This document shows, piece after piece, positions 17,900 to 25,853 of a DNA stretch of 64,000 nt. Source of the stretch: Pedobacter xixiisoli (GTDB lineage: Bacteria > Bacteroidota > Bacteroidia > Sphingobacteriales > Sphingobacteriaceae). The notes beneath the pieces were generated by a model, which saw only the letters and a list, made by a program, of their open reading frames with translations, ran no database searches and was not told the DNA's origin. A program made the position numbers and the translations under genes. Every line of letters starts with the position of its first letter. The first letter of the stretch is position 1. The stretch spans positions 62,001 to 126,000 of the forward strand of contig NZ_OCMT01000003.1 of assembly GCF_900215335.1 (NCBI RefSeq). Direction: 5' to 3'.

Positions 17900-18436
17900 T
17901 TACAGATTGAAAAAGCCACGCAATTGAGCAATTGCAGTATGTACGTGATTGTAAACGGTACGGTGTTTAAGATTTAGATTTTGCGCAATGGTCTGATAAT
18001 CCAAACCTTCGAAAAACTTTAATTTAATAATTTCCCTTTGGGTCGGTGTCAATCGGTCTATCCCTGTTTGTAACTTGTACCGACTGGCGGCAGCTTGTTG
18101 ATTGGCAATCAGTAGATCTTCGTATGAAAACTCCTGTAAACCTTCTACTTCCGGAAAATCTTCCATACTTCCAGTAAGTGTGTCTTGTTTAATTTGCCTC
18201 AATAATTTATTGCGTAAGCAGACTTTAAGATACGCTGGTACATGATTTACAGGCTGTAAAGAATTTCTCTTCTCCCAAAATTCGCAAAAAAGCTCGTGGA
18301 TACTGTCTTGTGTTTTTTCTTTATCTGCAACCAATTTAAATCCATACACGTACAGCTGCTGGTAGCAGGCTTGATACAAGGTCTTCATGGCCAAGGTATC
18401 ACCGGTACGAATTCTATCCCAAAGCTCGGTGTGCAT
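17900..18436 (-). CDS. ECF RNA polymerase sigma factor of the SusCD locus
   Basis: The 178-residue protein has the two ECF domains: sigma-70 region 2 around HELFCEFWEKRNSLQPVNHVPAYLK, and region 4 with the helix-turn-helix LTPTQREIIKLKFFEGLDYQTIAQNLNLKHRTVYNHV. In Bacteroidota such factors are released by their FecR partner and transcribe the SusCD operon. The fecR gene starts about 105 bp downstream. A promoter-like TATATTTG box reads on the minus strand at 18454-18447, immediately before the ATG. Confidence 0.94.
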   Translation of the reverse strand: MHTELWDRIRTGDTLAMKTLYQACYQQLYVYGFKLVADKEKTQDSIHELFCEFWEKRNSLQPVNHVPAYLKVCLRNKLLRQIKQDTLTGSMEDFPEVEGLQEFSYEDLLIANQQAAASRYKLQTGIDRLTPTQREIIKLKFFEGLDYQTIAQNLNLKHRTVYNHVHTAIAQLRGFFNL

Positions 18437-18573
18437 AATTTGGCTACAAATATAAGATATTATCTTTTTGTTTAGAATTATTCTAAATAATTGTTTCCGA
18501 TGGCTCTTGATGTAAAAATAACGAGAGATTAGAACTTTTAGCTAAAGCAAGCTGTTGTTTTACAGATAAATGA

Positions 18574-18604
18574 TTTGCGCAACTCTACTTAACAATTATA
18601 TTTG
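18574..18604 (+). promoter_or_regulatory. Bacteroidota-type promoter (TTTG - 19 bp - TATATTTG)
   Basis: TTTG at 18574-18577 and TATATTTG at 18597-18604 fit the -33/-7 consensus (TTTG, TAnnTTTG) with 19-bp spacing. Transcription would start at about 18610, almost at the ATG at 18609, so the message would be nearly leaderless or translation starts at a later Met. Confidence 0.6.
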
Positions 18605-18608
18605 CGAT

Positions 18609-18923
18609 ATGAAGAAACAAAAACTGAGAAGCCTGATGATGCTTTGCCTGCTTTTTTTGCTAGGCTTGCTTTACAGTGCGCATGTTTTTGTAACCGATAA
18701 CAAAGCTGTGGTACAAACAGCAATTGCTGATACTAATGATGACAATGCGGAAAGCGGAGAGGAAAATGTAAAAGAAGCTTCCCATCATTTTTTCTTGTTG
18801 GAAAAAATGCGCTATCATTTTAAGCCAGTTACTTCAATCGTGGTGAATTTAAATTTTCCTGTTGAAACCTCGCTTCCAGAACCTTACCTTCAGTTAAATA
18901 CGCCACCGCCAGATTTTGCTTAA
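18609..18923 (+). CDS. Small membrane or secreted protein of unknown function
   Basis: From the ATG at 18609 the product is 104 residues. It has one strongly hydrophobic N-terminal segment (LMMLCLLFLLGLLYSAHVF) that could be a signal anchor. An acidic stretch (DTNDDNAESGEEN) follows, then a soluble tail ending in a proline-rich LNTPPPDFA. No family is recognised. An earlier in-frame start at 18570 lies upstream of the likely promoter and is rejected. The gene opens the plus-strand cluster, divergent from the sigma factor gene at 18,436. Confidence 0.6.
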   Translation: MKKQKLRSLMMLCLLFLLGLLYSAHVFVTDNKAVVQTAIADTNDDNAESGEENVKEASHHFFLLEKMRYHFKPVTSIVVNLNFPVETSLPEPYLQLNTPPPDFA

Positions 18924-18980
18924 ACGTTAGCAGAAAAATCAAACCATTACCAAATTTTCTTATAGATATAAATGTACAAA

Positions 18981-19397
18981 ATGAAAAAATCAATTTTATT
19001 GGGTGCTATTGCCATGGTTGGCTTTGCCCTAAGCACAAACGCTCAAACTGTTAAACAAACAGAAATTACTTCTATCAATAATTCGTTAAATACAATTTTA
19101 AAGCTTACTCCAGTTAATTTTAGCTACGATAAAGATTGGGCTGGCAAATTGAAACTAAGCACACAAAAGCAAAGTGGATTTGCTGTAGAAGAAGTTGCAA
19201 AAATTGCTCCTGAGTTAGTAGTTAACCAACAAAAAACATATACTGCTGGTAAAAATAGCACCAAAACTGCTACTGTACCTGTGGTAGATTACGAAACGTT
19301 AATCCCTCTTTTAGTAGGTAGCATTAAAGAACAGCAATTGCAAATTGAATCTTTAAAGAAAGAGATTAGCACGTTGAGAAGCGCAAAATCTAAATAA
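18981..19397 (+). CDS. Secreted stand-alone fragment resembling a peptidase S74 tail-fibre chaperone domain
   Basis: The ATG at 18981 gives 138 residues with a clear signal peptide (MKKSILLGAIAMVGFALSTNAQ). The mature part reads like the C-terminal intramolecular chaperone of tail fibres (S74): INNSLNTILKLTPVNFSYD, then SGFAVEEVAKIAPELV, then VDYETLIPLLVGSIKEQQLQ and a coiled-coil tail. Normally this domain trimerises and cleaves itself from a long adhesin or fibre at a Ser-Asp site. Here the fibre is absent and the N-terminal Ser-Asp/Arg-Lys part is not evident, so it is probably a non-cleaving remnant or a free chaperone. Function is unknown. Confidence 0.75.
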   Translation: MKKSILLGAIAMVGFALSTNAQTVKQTEITSINNSLNTILKLTPVNFSYDKDWAGKLKLSTQKQSGFAVEEVAKIAPELVVNQQKTYTAGKNSTKTATVPVVDYETLIPLLVGSIKEQQLQIESLKKEISTLRSAKSK

Positions 19398-19433
19398 TAA
19401 ATCTAACAACTTAATGCTTTAGGTCAACATTGT

Positions 19434-19499
19434 CGTCATCCTGAATTTATTTCAGGATCTTTCATGCAAAACAGATGCTGAAATAAATTCAGCATGACG
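19434..19499. repeat. Imperfect 26-bp inverted repeat (CGTCATCCTGAATTTATTTCAG type)
   Basis: The arm at 19434-19459 and the reverse-complementary arm at 19474-19499 match in 24 of 26 positions. Each arm also folds on itself through CTGAA...TTCAG. The same family occurs at about 29,674-29,732. It is a dispersed intergenic palindrome. Confidence 0.8.
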
Positions 19500-19562
19500 T
19501 GATCCTAAAAGAAGTGTTTAGAAAAAAGAATTTACGTATTTAACGCTAAGTTCAGGTTGAAT

Positions 19563-19590
19563 AAAAAGTCCCGATTTATTGGGACTTTTT
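19563..19590 (+). terminator. Rho-independent terminator
   Basis: AAAAAGTCCC (19563-19572), an 8-base loop, then GGGACTTTTT (19581-19590) ending in a T tract. It ends the S74-like transcript before the next sigma factor gene and could work in both directions. Confidence 0.85.
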
Positions 19591-19630
19591 ATTTTCTTAA
19601 ATTTCTGTTTATAATCAGTCTAAATAAGAG

Positions 19631-19638
19631 TATATTTG
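19631..19638 (+). promoter_or_regulatory. -7 promoter box of the second ECF sigma gene
   Basis: TATATTTG matches TAnnTTTG. It overlaps the first possible TTG start (19636), which argues that translation starts further downstream. No clear -33 TTTG is seen about 20 bp upstream. Confidence 0.5.
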
Positions 19639-19653
19639 CCAAAAACCATTAGT

Positions 19654-20187
19654 TTGTCGACAGAAGTAAACCCTATTTTTTCCATTAACCGAAAAACATT
19701 TGAGGATGTTTACCATCGCTATTGGGAGAAAGTTTACGCAGTTTGCTATAATAATATCCGTGAGGTAGAAGTCGCCAAAGAAATGGTTCAGGATATTTTT
19801 AAATCCCTTTGGGAGCGTAGAGACAGTTTAGAACTCGAGAATGTAGGTCATTACCTCATCCGCTCTGCGAAATTTAAAACCTTCGAATACATTAGAAATA
19901 AGACCACTCGCCAAAAAATAGATGAGTTTAATTATCAAGGTTGCGTTAATTCGAGCAATTGTACAGAAGAACAAGTACTTTTTAATGAGCTAAAAGATAA
20001 TGTAGATTTATTGGTTGATACCTTACCTTGCCAATGTAAACGAGTTTATAAAATGAGTAGGGAAGAAGGTTTAACCAACAGGGAAATTGCCGAGAAATTG
20101 GTAATTTCTGAGCGAGCAGTGGAATATCACATTACCAGAGCCATGACTACTTTAAAGGAAAAATTGGCTATCTTCAATAAAAAGTAA
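19654..20187 (+). CDS. ECF RNA polymerase sigma factor of the iron-uptake-like cluster
   Basis: This FecI-like protein of about 177 residues has region 2 (FEDVYHRYWEKVYAVCYNNIREVEVAKEMVQDIFKSLWERRDSL in pieces) and region 4 with the helix-turn-helix motif LTNREIAEKLVISERAVEYHI. No ATG exists near the N-terminus. TTG at 19636 lies within the promoter box, so TTG at 19654 is the better start, though experimental proof is lacking. The next gene encodes a FecR-like protein, as expected for a sigma/anti-sigma pair that controls TonB-receptor genes. Confidence 0.9.
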   Translation: MSTEVNPIFSINRKTFEDVYHRYWEKVYAVCYNNIREVEVAKEMVQDIFKSLWERRDSLELENVGHYLIRSAKFKTFEYIRNKTTRQKIDEFNYQGCVNSSNCTEEQVLFNELKDNVDLLVDTLPCQCKRVYKMSREEGLTNREIAEKLVISERAVEYHITRAMTTLKEKLAIFNKK

Positions 20188-20244
20188 ATACACTTACGGT
20201 AAATTAATGTTAACGCTACTACTCTTTAAAAGCATCAGAAATAT

Positions 20245-20252
20245 TAGTTTTG
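20245..20252 (+). promoter_or_regulatory. Possible -7 promoter box before the short fecR gene
   Basis: TAGTTTTG fits TAnnTTTG. It lies 17 bp before the ATG at 20270, a sensible leader length. No -33 box is obvious. Confidence 0.4.
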
Positions 20253-20269
20253 TACCATAAATTAGGTTG

Positions 20270-20923
20270 ATGAAAGTAAACGCCGATCTTTTAGAAAAAT
20301 ATCATAGCAACTTATGTACGCCCCAAGAACGTGCAGCGGTTGAAGATTGGCTAATGAGCACTGAAGTAGATGAACTGGAATTTCATTCTGAAAAAGATAA
20401 AGCCCTTATTGAAAATGCAATTTGGGAAGACGTGTCATCGGTATTACCGCCACCGCAAAATAAACCGAAGATAAAATCATTAAAACCTGCGTCTTACTAC
20501 ATGTGGAAAGGTGCAATAGCGGCAACTTTATTTATTGCTGTTCTAGGTTCGGCATTTTACTATTTGGCCAATAAGGAAGATAAGGCCGTAGAATTCGTAG
20601 CTTTTCATAATAAATCGGCATTAAAGGTAAACCACATTAGTTCTAAGGAATACAGCTTGGCCGTTGGACCAGAAACTTATGCCGAAATTAATGAGCATAG
20701 TGGTGTGATAGATTTGACTGGAAGTATTTTAATTTCTCCTAAAAAAGATATCGAACTGAAGTTTGATGGAGCCGATAGCAAAATAAATTTGAAAAAAGGA
20801 CAAAGCTATATTATCCTCAATAGTAAATCTGGAAATCACGGTTTAATTGTGGTGAATGAAAGGAACTTGATTAGCTTGCCTCCAGTCATTCAGAAAAAGT
20901 TAATTCAGGAGTTTGATATTTAG
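20270..20923 (+). CDS. Short FecR-like anti-sigma factor lacking the C-terminal DUF4974 domain
   Basis: The 217-residue protein has a cytoplasmic N-terminal segment (LLEKYHSNLCTPQERAAVEDWL), one membrane span (AIAATLFIAVLGSAFYYLA, about 84-102) and a degenerate periplasmic FecR domain. Typical Bacteroidota FecR proteins exceed 300 residues and end in DUF4974, which binds the receptor STN domain. That domain is missing here, and neither downstream receptor shows an STN domain, which is consistent. The ATG at 20270 is preferred to the TTG three bases upstream. The gene follows its sigma factor by 82 bp. Confidence 0.8.
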   Translation: MKVNADLLEKYHSNLCTPQERAAVEDWLMSTEVDELEFHSEKDKALIENAIWEDVSSVLPPPQNKPKIKSLKPASYYMWKGAIAATLFIAVLGSAFYYLANKEDKAVEFVAFHNKSALKVNHISSKEYSLAVGPETYAEINEHSGVIDLTGSILISPKKDIELKFDGADSKINLKKGQSYIILNSKSGNHGLIVVNERNLISLPPVIQKKLIQEFDI

Positions 20924-20948
20924 GCTGGCCGATTATTGCCTCTATTCT

Positions 20949-22160
20949 ATGAAAACAAGTACCGCCAAATTTTTAACCCTCTCTTTTGTTGCACTTTCTT
21001 TATTTTTTGTATGCGCCTGCAGATACTCGGCTAGGCCACTGGGCAAATATAGTATCCACTTGCTGGATATGGATGGTAAAGAGTATATTGTAACTACTGA
21101 TAATTTAGAGAAAGGAATAATTAAACCTGAAAATATTACTGAACCCTTGCCTGATACAGTTTCACGGAATATTATCGTAAAAGATGGTTACTATTATTCG
21201 TTGCAAAGAAAATCAGATGTCTTAACAAAATATATCCTAAAAGATCGCAAACTTTTTGCTGTTGCACATTTGCCTCTTCAAGATTATAGCGAAGAAAATT
21301 TTTTATGGATCGGCAAAGATACTTTGTTGCTGAGCGGCTTAAATAACCAATCGAATACGGCAAAATATTACCTCATCAATACTGAAAAAATGAAGGTAAT
21401 AGCTAATGGATTGCTGGATATAGAGAAGCCGCAAGGTAAGTTTGTTTCTATGTCTATTGGTTTTGTGCAGAAAAGAAGAGACACACTTTTTGTGGGTTAC
21501 ACTTTTCATCCGCCAATGCAGGGAGGTAATTATACCACTAGTGATACCACCTACATCTCCCGCTTAACCTATCCGCAAATGAAGAGCGTTGGTTTGCAAA
21601 AGGAAACCCGCTCTACTTATCCGGCTGGTGTAAATAATGTGCAACACAATGAGTTTACCGATGAGCATCAGGATTTCTATTTCATGTCTTGTCCGGGTAT
21701 TGCCATGGGTAACCGCACCGATTTACCGACAGCCGTTTTCAGAATTAAAGCTAATAGTTCGTTGGTAGATCCAGCTTACTTTTTCAATCTTTCTTCTTCC
21801 GTAATTAGTAACCATGCTTATGGTTTATGGTATGTTGGAAATGGAAAAGCCATTGTTCGTTCGGAACGTAAAGATTTATATAAAGGGCTTTCTGACCATT
21901 ATAGTACACCTCATTTTGAATTTTACCTGCTAGATATTGTCAGTCAAAAAGTAATTAAGAAGTTAGATTTACCTTTAGATAAAGGAACACGCAAAGAATG
22001 TGTTTTGGTAAATGGCGATATCGCATACATTGCCGTAAATTCTAGTACTGATGGCAATTACATTTGGAAGTATGACCTAAAAACTGGCAAACTTAGCAAA
22101 GGACTGCAGTTAGGAGGGATAACTGCCTTTATTGTTCGCTTAGACAGATTACTGGATTAA
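20949..22160 (+). CDS. Divergent DUF4374-like lipoprotein
   Basis: The ATG at 20949 gives about 403 residues with a lipoprotein signal (FLTLSFVALSLFFVCACRYS). The C-terminal half (YGLWYVGNGKAIVRSERKD, YLLDIVSQKVIKKLDLPL, VNGDIAYIAVNSSTDGNYIWKYD) aligns by eye with the DUF4374 protein at 24,646. The two are paralogues flanking the TonB receptor. The fold is probably a beta-propeller-like surface domain. DUF4374 genes are usually found with TonB receptors and PepSY proteins, and a role in siderophore or haem uptake is likely but unproven. Confidence 0.75.
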   Translation: MKTSTAKFLTLSFVALSLFFVCACRYSARPLGKYSIHLLDMDGKEYIVTTDNLEKGIIKPENITEPLPDTVSRNIIVKDGYYYSLQRKSDVLTKYILKDRKLFAVAHLPLQDYSEENFLWIGKDTLLLSGLNNQSNTAKYYLINTEKMKVIANGLLDIEKPQGKFVSMSIGFVQKRRDTLFVGYTFHPPMQGGNYTTSDTTYISRLTYPQMKSVGLQKETRSTYPAGVNNVQHNEFTDEHQDFYFMSCPGIAMGNRTDLPTAVFRIKANSSLVDPAYFFNLSSSVISNHAYGLWYVGNGKAIVRSERKDLYKGLSDHYSTPHFEFYLLDIVSQKVIKKLDLPLDKGTRKECVLVNGDIAYIAVNSSTDGNYIWKYDLKTGKLSKGLQLGGITAFIVRLDRLLD

Positions 22161-22240
22161 TTTAGACTGATTTTAAATTTTTTCATTTTTCACCTTCGGG
22201 AAGAGATAAGTTGTGCTACTATGTTTAAAAAGGCACAAAA

Positions 22241-24634
22241 ATGTTTCGGTTTAAATTACTGTTATCGTTCATCTTCTCCATTCTTATAATTTCGGTTTCT
22301 GCTCAGCAGAATGCCAGTATTTCTGGCTCAGTAACAGATAGTGCTGGTGTCATTATTGGGGCATCAGCACTTCTAAAAGGTACAAAAATTGGCGCAACTA
22401 CTGATGCCAATGGCCGTTTTCAGCTTAAAAATATAAAGCCAGGAAACTATACTTTAATCGTTTCCTATATCGGTTTTCGAAGTATTAGTAGAGAAATTTC
22501 TCTTGCAGAAAATCAAAACTTACAGTTGAATTTTCTAATTGAGCCCAACCCAAACGATTTGAAAGGCGTAGATGTAAAAGGCAAAACAGTTAGCGTTGAG
22601 TTAAAGCAGTCGAGCTTTACTGTGAATGCAATTGATTTAAAGGCTTTTCAAAACACGAATGCCGATTTAAATGCCATCTTAAATAAGAGTTCAGGTATAA
22701 AGGTAAGAGAGAGTGGAGGCTTAGGTTCTGATTTCAATTTCACGTTGAATGGTCTTTCGGGTAGGCAGATTCGATTCTTTATTGATGGTATTCCTATGGA
22801 ATCATTCGGCAGTTCTTTCGGTTTAAATAATATCCCAGTTAATCTCGCCGAACGTATTGAAGTGTACAAAGGTGTGGTGCCTGTAGAATTGGGGGCAGAT
22901 GCTTTAGGAGGTGCGGTAAATGTGGTCACCAATCAATCTGTTCCGAAATTTTTGGATGCGAGTGTGAGTTATGGCTCGTTTAATACAACTAGAATAGCCC
23001 TTTCTGGTAAATACACAGATCAAAAAACTGGTTTGTACGTTAGCGCAAATGCTTACCATAACTACTCGGATAATAACTATCTGATGCGTAGTAACCCGAA
23101 GTACGACGTGATATTTGAAACTTATGAAAATGGAAAGCCAATACCAAGTGATGTCCGAAGATTTCATAGTGCCTACCGCTCTACCATGGCGCAAGTTGGC
23201 GTTGGTGTAGTTGATAAGCCTTGGGCCGATAAACTGGAGTTGAATCTCCTTTATTCTGATATGTACAAAGAGATACAGACAGGTGCCAATGTAAGCAGGG
23301 TGATTGGTGAAGTTACTAATCGTGAAAAATTTTTGATGCCTTCCCTAAAATACAAGAAAACCAATTTCTTGGCTAAAGGGTTAACCGCAACCTTATTTGC
23401 TTCTACTTCAGTACAGCGTTCCGATGTTCCAGACACTGCAAACTATAGATATAATTGGCAGGGAAGAGATCGAGAAGAATTGATTGCTGGAGAACTTTAT
23501 GGCATAAAAACTGTCTACCATTATCGCAATACTGCCAGCATTGCTAGAGCAAACTTTAGCTACGAGATAGATGAAAATAATAGCTTTAACTTAAACTATA
23601 ATTACAATCATTTTGCTAGAAGAGCAACAGAAAGTTTTGGTATTGCTCAAAATAATACCTTCGACATTCCAAATACGATTGGGAAACAGGTAGCCGGAAT
23701 TGCCTATCAAAATAATGCATTTAATAAAAGATTAACTACTTCGGTATTTGGTAAATTCTATCATTTAAATGCCCTTGTGCGTAATGCAGTTTATTTTTCC
23801 CAAGAACAAACCTATCTGAAAAGTGATTCTGAAACCTCCAATAACTATTTCGGGTATGGCTTGGCTTCTCGATACAAATTAAGTGAAGAATTAGGAGTTA
23901 AGTTTTCTTACGAGCATGCTTATCGCTTGCAGGAAGGAGATGAATTGTTTGGAAATGGTGTTGATGTAGCTTCAAATATCAACTTAAAACCTGAGAATAG
24001 CGACAATATCAATCTTGGTGCTTACTATTATTTTCAGCCAAAAGATAAACACAAGTTTGCCATTGAAACTGCCTATTTTTTCCGCAATGCAAAAGACTTC
24101 ATCTATTTTATTCCGAGTGGAGGTATTTACTCCATGTACAACAATTTAGCCGGAGCTAGAATCAATGGTGCAGAACTAGAGTTTCGTTACGGCTATACTG
24201 ACTTATTAAATTTTAGTGTGAATGGTACTTATCAAAAAGCAATTAGCCGCCAACGTTATGAACCCAATAGGGATGTGTTAGATGCTACCTACGGCGACCG
24301 TATTCCTAACCAACCTTGGTTTTACGCCAATGCCAATATAGAGATTGGCAAAAATGACATTGGTGCTAAAGGAAACCGATTACAACTGGGCTTATCTAGT
24401 CAGTTTGTAAACTGGTTCTATCTCAATTGGGAAAGTAGAGGAAGCATCGAATCTAAAAATCAAATTCCTACACAGTTTTCGCATAATGCAACTGTGTCAT
24501 ACACCATGGCAAAAGGTAAATATAATGTAGCAGTAGAGGTAAATAACTTCACTAATGAATTGCTATATGACAATTTCAGATTGCAAAAGCCTGGCCGCTC
24601 CGTGTTTATGAAACTTAGATACTTCATTAAATAA
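22241..24634 (+). CDS. TonB-dependent outer-membrane receptor, siderophore/haem type
   Basis: This 797-residue receptor has a signal peptide ending at SVSAQ and a CarboxypepD_reg domain (ISGSVTDSAGVIIGASALLKGT). Its plug (IRFFIDGIPMESFG, then IEVYKGVVPVELGADALGGAVNVVT) leads into a long beta barrel ending in KPGRSVFMKLRYFIK with the terminal aromatic. It has no STN domain. The context (FecI/FecR-like genes upstream, DUF4374 and PepSY genes downstream) points to uptake of an iron-siderophore or haem. The substrate itself cannot be read from the sequence. Confidence 0.95.
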   Translation: MFRFKLLLSFIFSILIISVSAQQNASISGSVTDSAGVIIGASALLKGTKIGATTDANGRFQLKNIKPGNYTLIVSYIGFRSISREISLAENQNLQLNFLIEPNPNDLKGVDVKGKTVSVELKQSSFTVNAIDLKAFQNTNADLNAILNKSSGIKVRESGGLGSDFNFTLNGLSGRQIRFFIDGIPMESFGSSFGLNNIPVNLAERIEVYKGVVPVELGADALGGAVNVVTNQSVPKFLDASVSYGSFNTTRIALSGKYTDQKTGLYVSANAYHNYSDNNYLMRSNPKYDVIFETYENGKPIPSDVRRFHSAYRSTMAQVGVGVVDKPWADKLELNLLYSDMYKEIQTGANVSRVIGEVTNREKFLMPSLKYKKTNFLAKGLTATLFASTSVQRSDVPDTANYRYNWQGRDREELIAGELYGIKTVYHYRNTASIARANFSYEIDENNSFNLNYNYNHFARRATESFGIAQNNTFDIPNTIGKQVAGIAYQNNAFNKRLTTSVFGKFYHLNALVRNAVYFSQEQTYLKSDSETSNNYFGYGLASRYKLSEELGVKFSYEHAYRLQEGDELFGNGVDVASNINLKPENSDNINLGAYYYFQPKDKHKFAIETAYFFRNAKDFIYFIPSGGIYSMYNNLAGARINGAELEFRYGYTDLLNFSVNGTYQKAISRQRYEPNRDVLDATYGDRIPNQPWFYANANIEIGKNDIGAKGNRLQLGLSSQFVNWFYLNWESRGSIESKNQIPTQFSHNATVSYTMAKGKYNVAVEVNNFTNELLYDNFRLQKPGRSVFMKLRYFIK

Positions 24635-24645
24635 AAATCAAAAAC

Positions 24646-25842
24646 ATGTTTACTAAATTCAAAAGAAAATCTCTTCTATTATTACTTGCCGTTTCGGTAA
24701 TAGGCTTTAATGCTTGTAAAAAAAATAACTCTAATACAGAAGAGCCGGCAGAAAAAAACTACGGACTTTTAGTAAGTGCGGGTACACCTGCTGCAAGCTA
24801 CATCTTAAATACCTCTAACTTAGCTGGTGGAACATTAACAACAGCAGGTAACGGTGCCGAAACGAGCACAAGTATCATCACTCAGAAAGGAGAGTATTTC
24901 TATGGTGTTAATGCCAATGGTAATTTAGTGAAATTTACTTCGAGCAATAAAACAACCACTGTAATTTCACAAGTTCAATTCAACCAAATTTCTTGGGCTT
25001 ATTATTCTAGTTTCTTCGCTTGGAAAGACGACAATACTTTAGTGTTATTTAGTATCAACCAAGCCTTACAATTTGAATATGCTACGCTAAATGTATCAAC
25101 AATGACGATCACTGCTTCTGGAAATATCAGTATTCCAAAACCTCTTACTGGATACTATTACTGGGGTAATAATGCAGTGTTTTTAGGCAATAAATTATAC
25201 ATCAGCTATAATGTGGTGCAAGATGGAACCAATATTCCTCTAAATGAAATACGTTTGGCTTCTATGGATTTTCCTAATGTAAGTAACGTTACCATAACTA
25301 CAGATAATCGTTTTAACCAGCCAGCACATTATAACCTAAACTCTCCAGGTACGTTCGTTTATAATGATTACGCCTACATGTTAAATGCTCCAACCATTTG
25401 GATTGCCGGAGAAACAGGTGGTTCTTTTTCTATCTACCGTGTAGCTAGTGGAGCAACTACAGTTGATGCAAATTACCAATATGAAATTACTGATAGAACC
25501 AAGGAAGAAGTAAGTGGTTTGTTCAATGTTGGCAATGGAAAGGCTATCGTTAAAGTGATTGATAAAAGTCAGATTGCATCTTTTCAGGATTATGACAAAA
25601 GGATAAGCAGTTTTTACATTATTGACGTGGTAAACAAAACTAAAACTAAAATCAATATTCCTTTAAGCATTGCTAGACCTTACAGCAACGATATTTTAAT
25701 AGATGGTGATGTAGCTTATATTGCAGCCTCTACTGCCGATGGTTATTATGTTTACAACTATACCATTTCTACAAATACTGTAACTAGAGGTGCAAAATTA
25801 GAAGGTGTAAATGGCGTAAACCAATTGGTGAAATATAAATAA
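24646..25842 (+). CDS. DUF4374 domain lipoprotein
   Basis: The 398-residue protein starts with a lipoprotein signal (LLLLLAVSVIGFNACKKN), followed by YGLLVSAGTPAASYILNTSNL and repeated beta-rich blocks of a propeller-like fold. The DUF4374 family is strongly linked to TonB receptors and PepSY proteins in Bacteroidota iron-uptake loci. It starts 11 bp after the receptor and ends 11 bp before the PepSY gene, so the three form one operon. It is probably a surface ligand-binding partner of the receptor. Confidence 0.9.
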   Translation: MFTKFKRKSLLLLLAVSVIGFNACKKNNSNTEEPAEKNYGLLVSAGTPAASYILNTSNLAGGTLTTAGNGAETSTSIITQKGEYFYGVNANGNLVKFTSSNKTTTVISQVQFNQISWAYYSSFFAWKDDNTLVLFSINQALQFEYATLNVSTMTITASGNISIPKPLTGYYYWGNNAVFLGNKLYISYNVVQDGTNIPLNEIRLASMDFPNVSNVTITTDNRFNQPAHYNLNSPGTFVYNDYAYMLNAPTIWIAGETGGSFSIYRVASGATTVDANYQYEITDRTKEEVSGLFNVGNGKAIVKVIDKSQIASFQDYDKRISSFYIIDVVNKTKTKINIPLSIARPYSNDILIDGDVAYIAASTADGYYVYNYTISTNTVTRGAKLEGVNGVNQLVKYK

Positions 25843-25853
25843 GATTATTGTTC

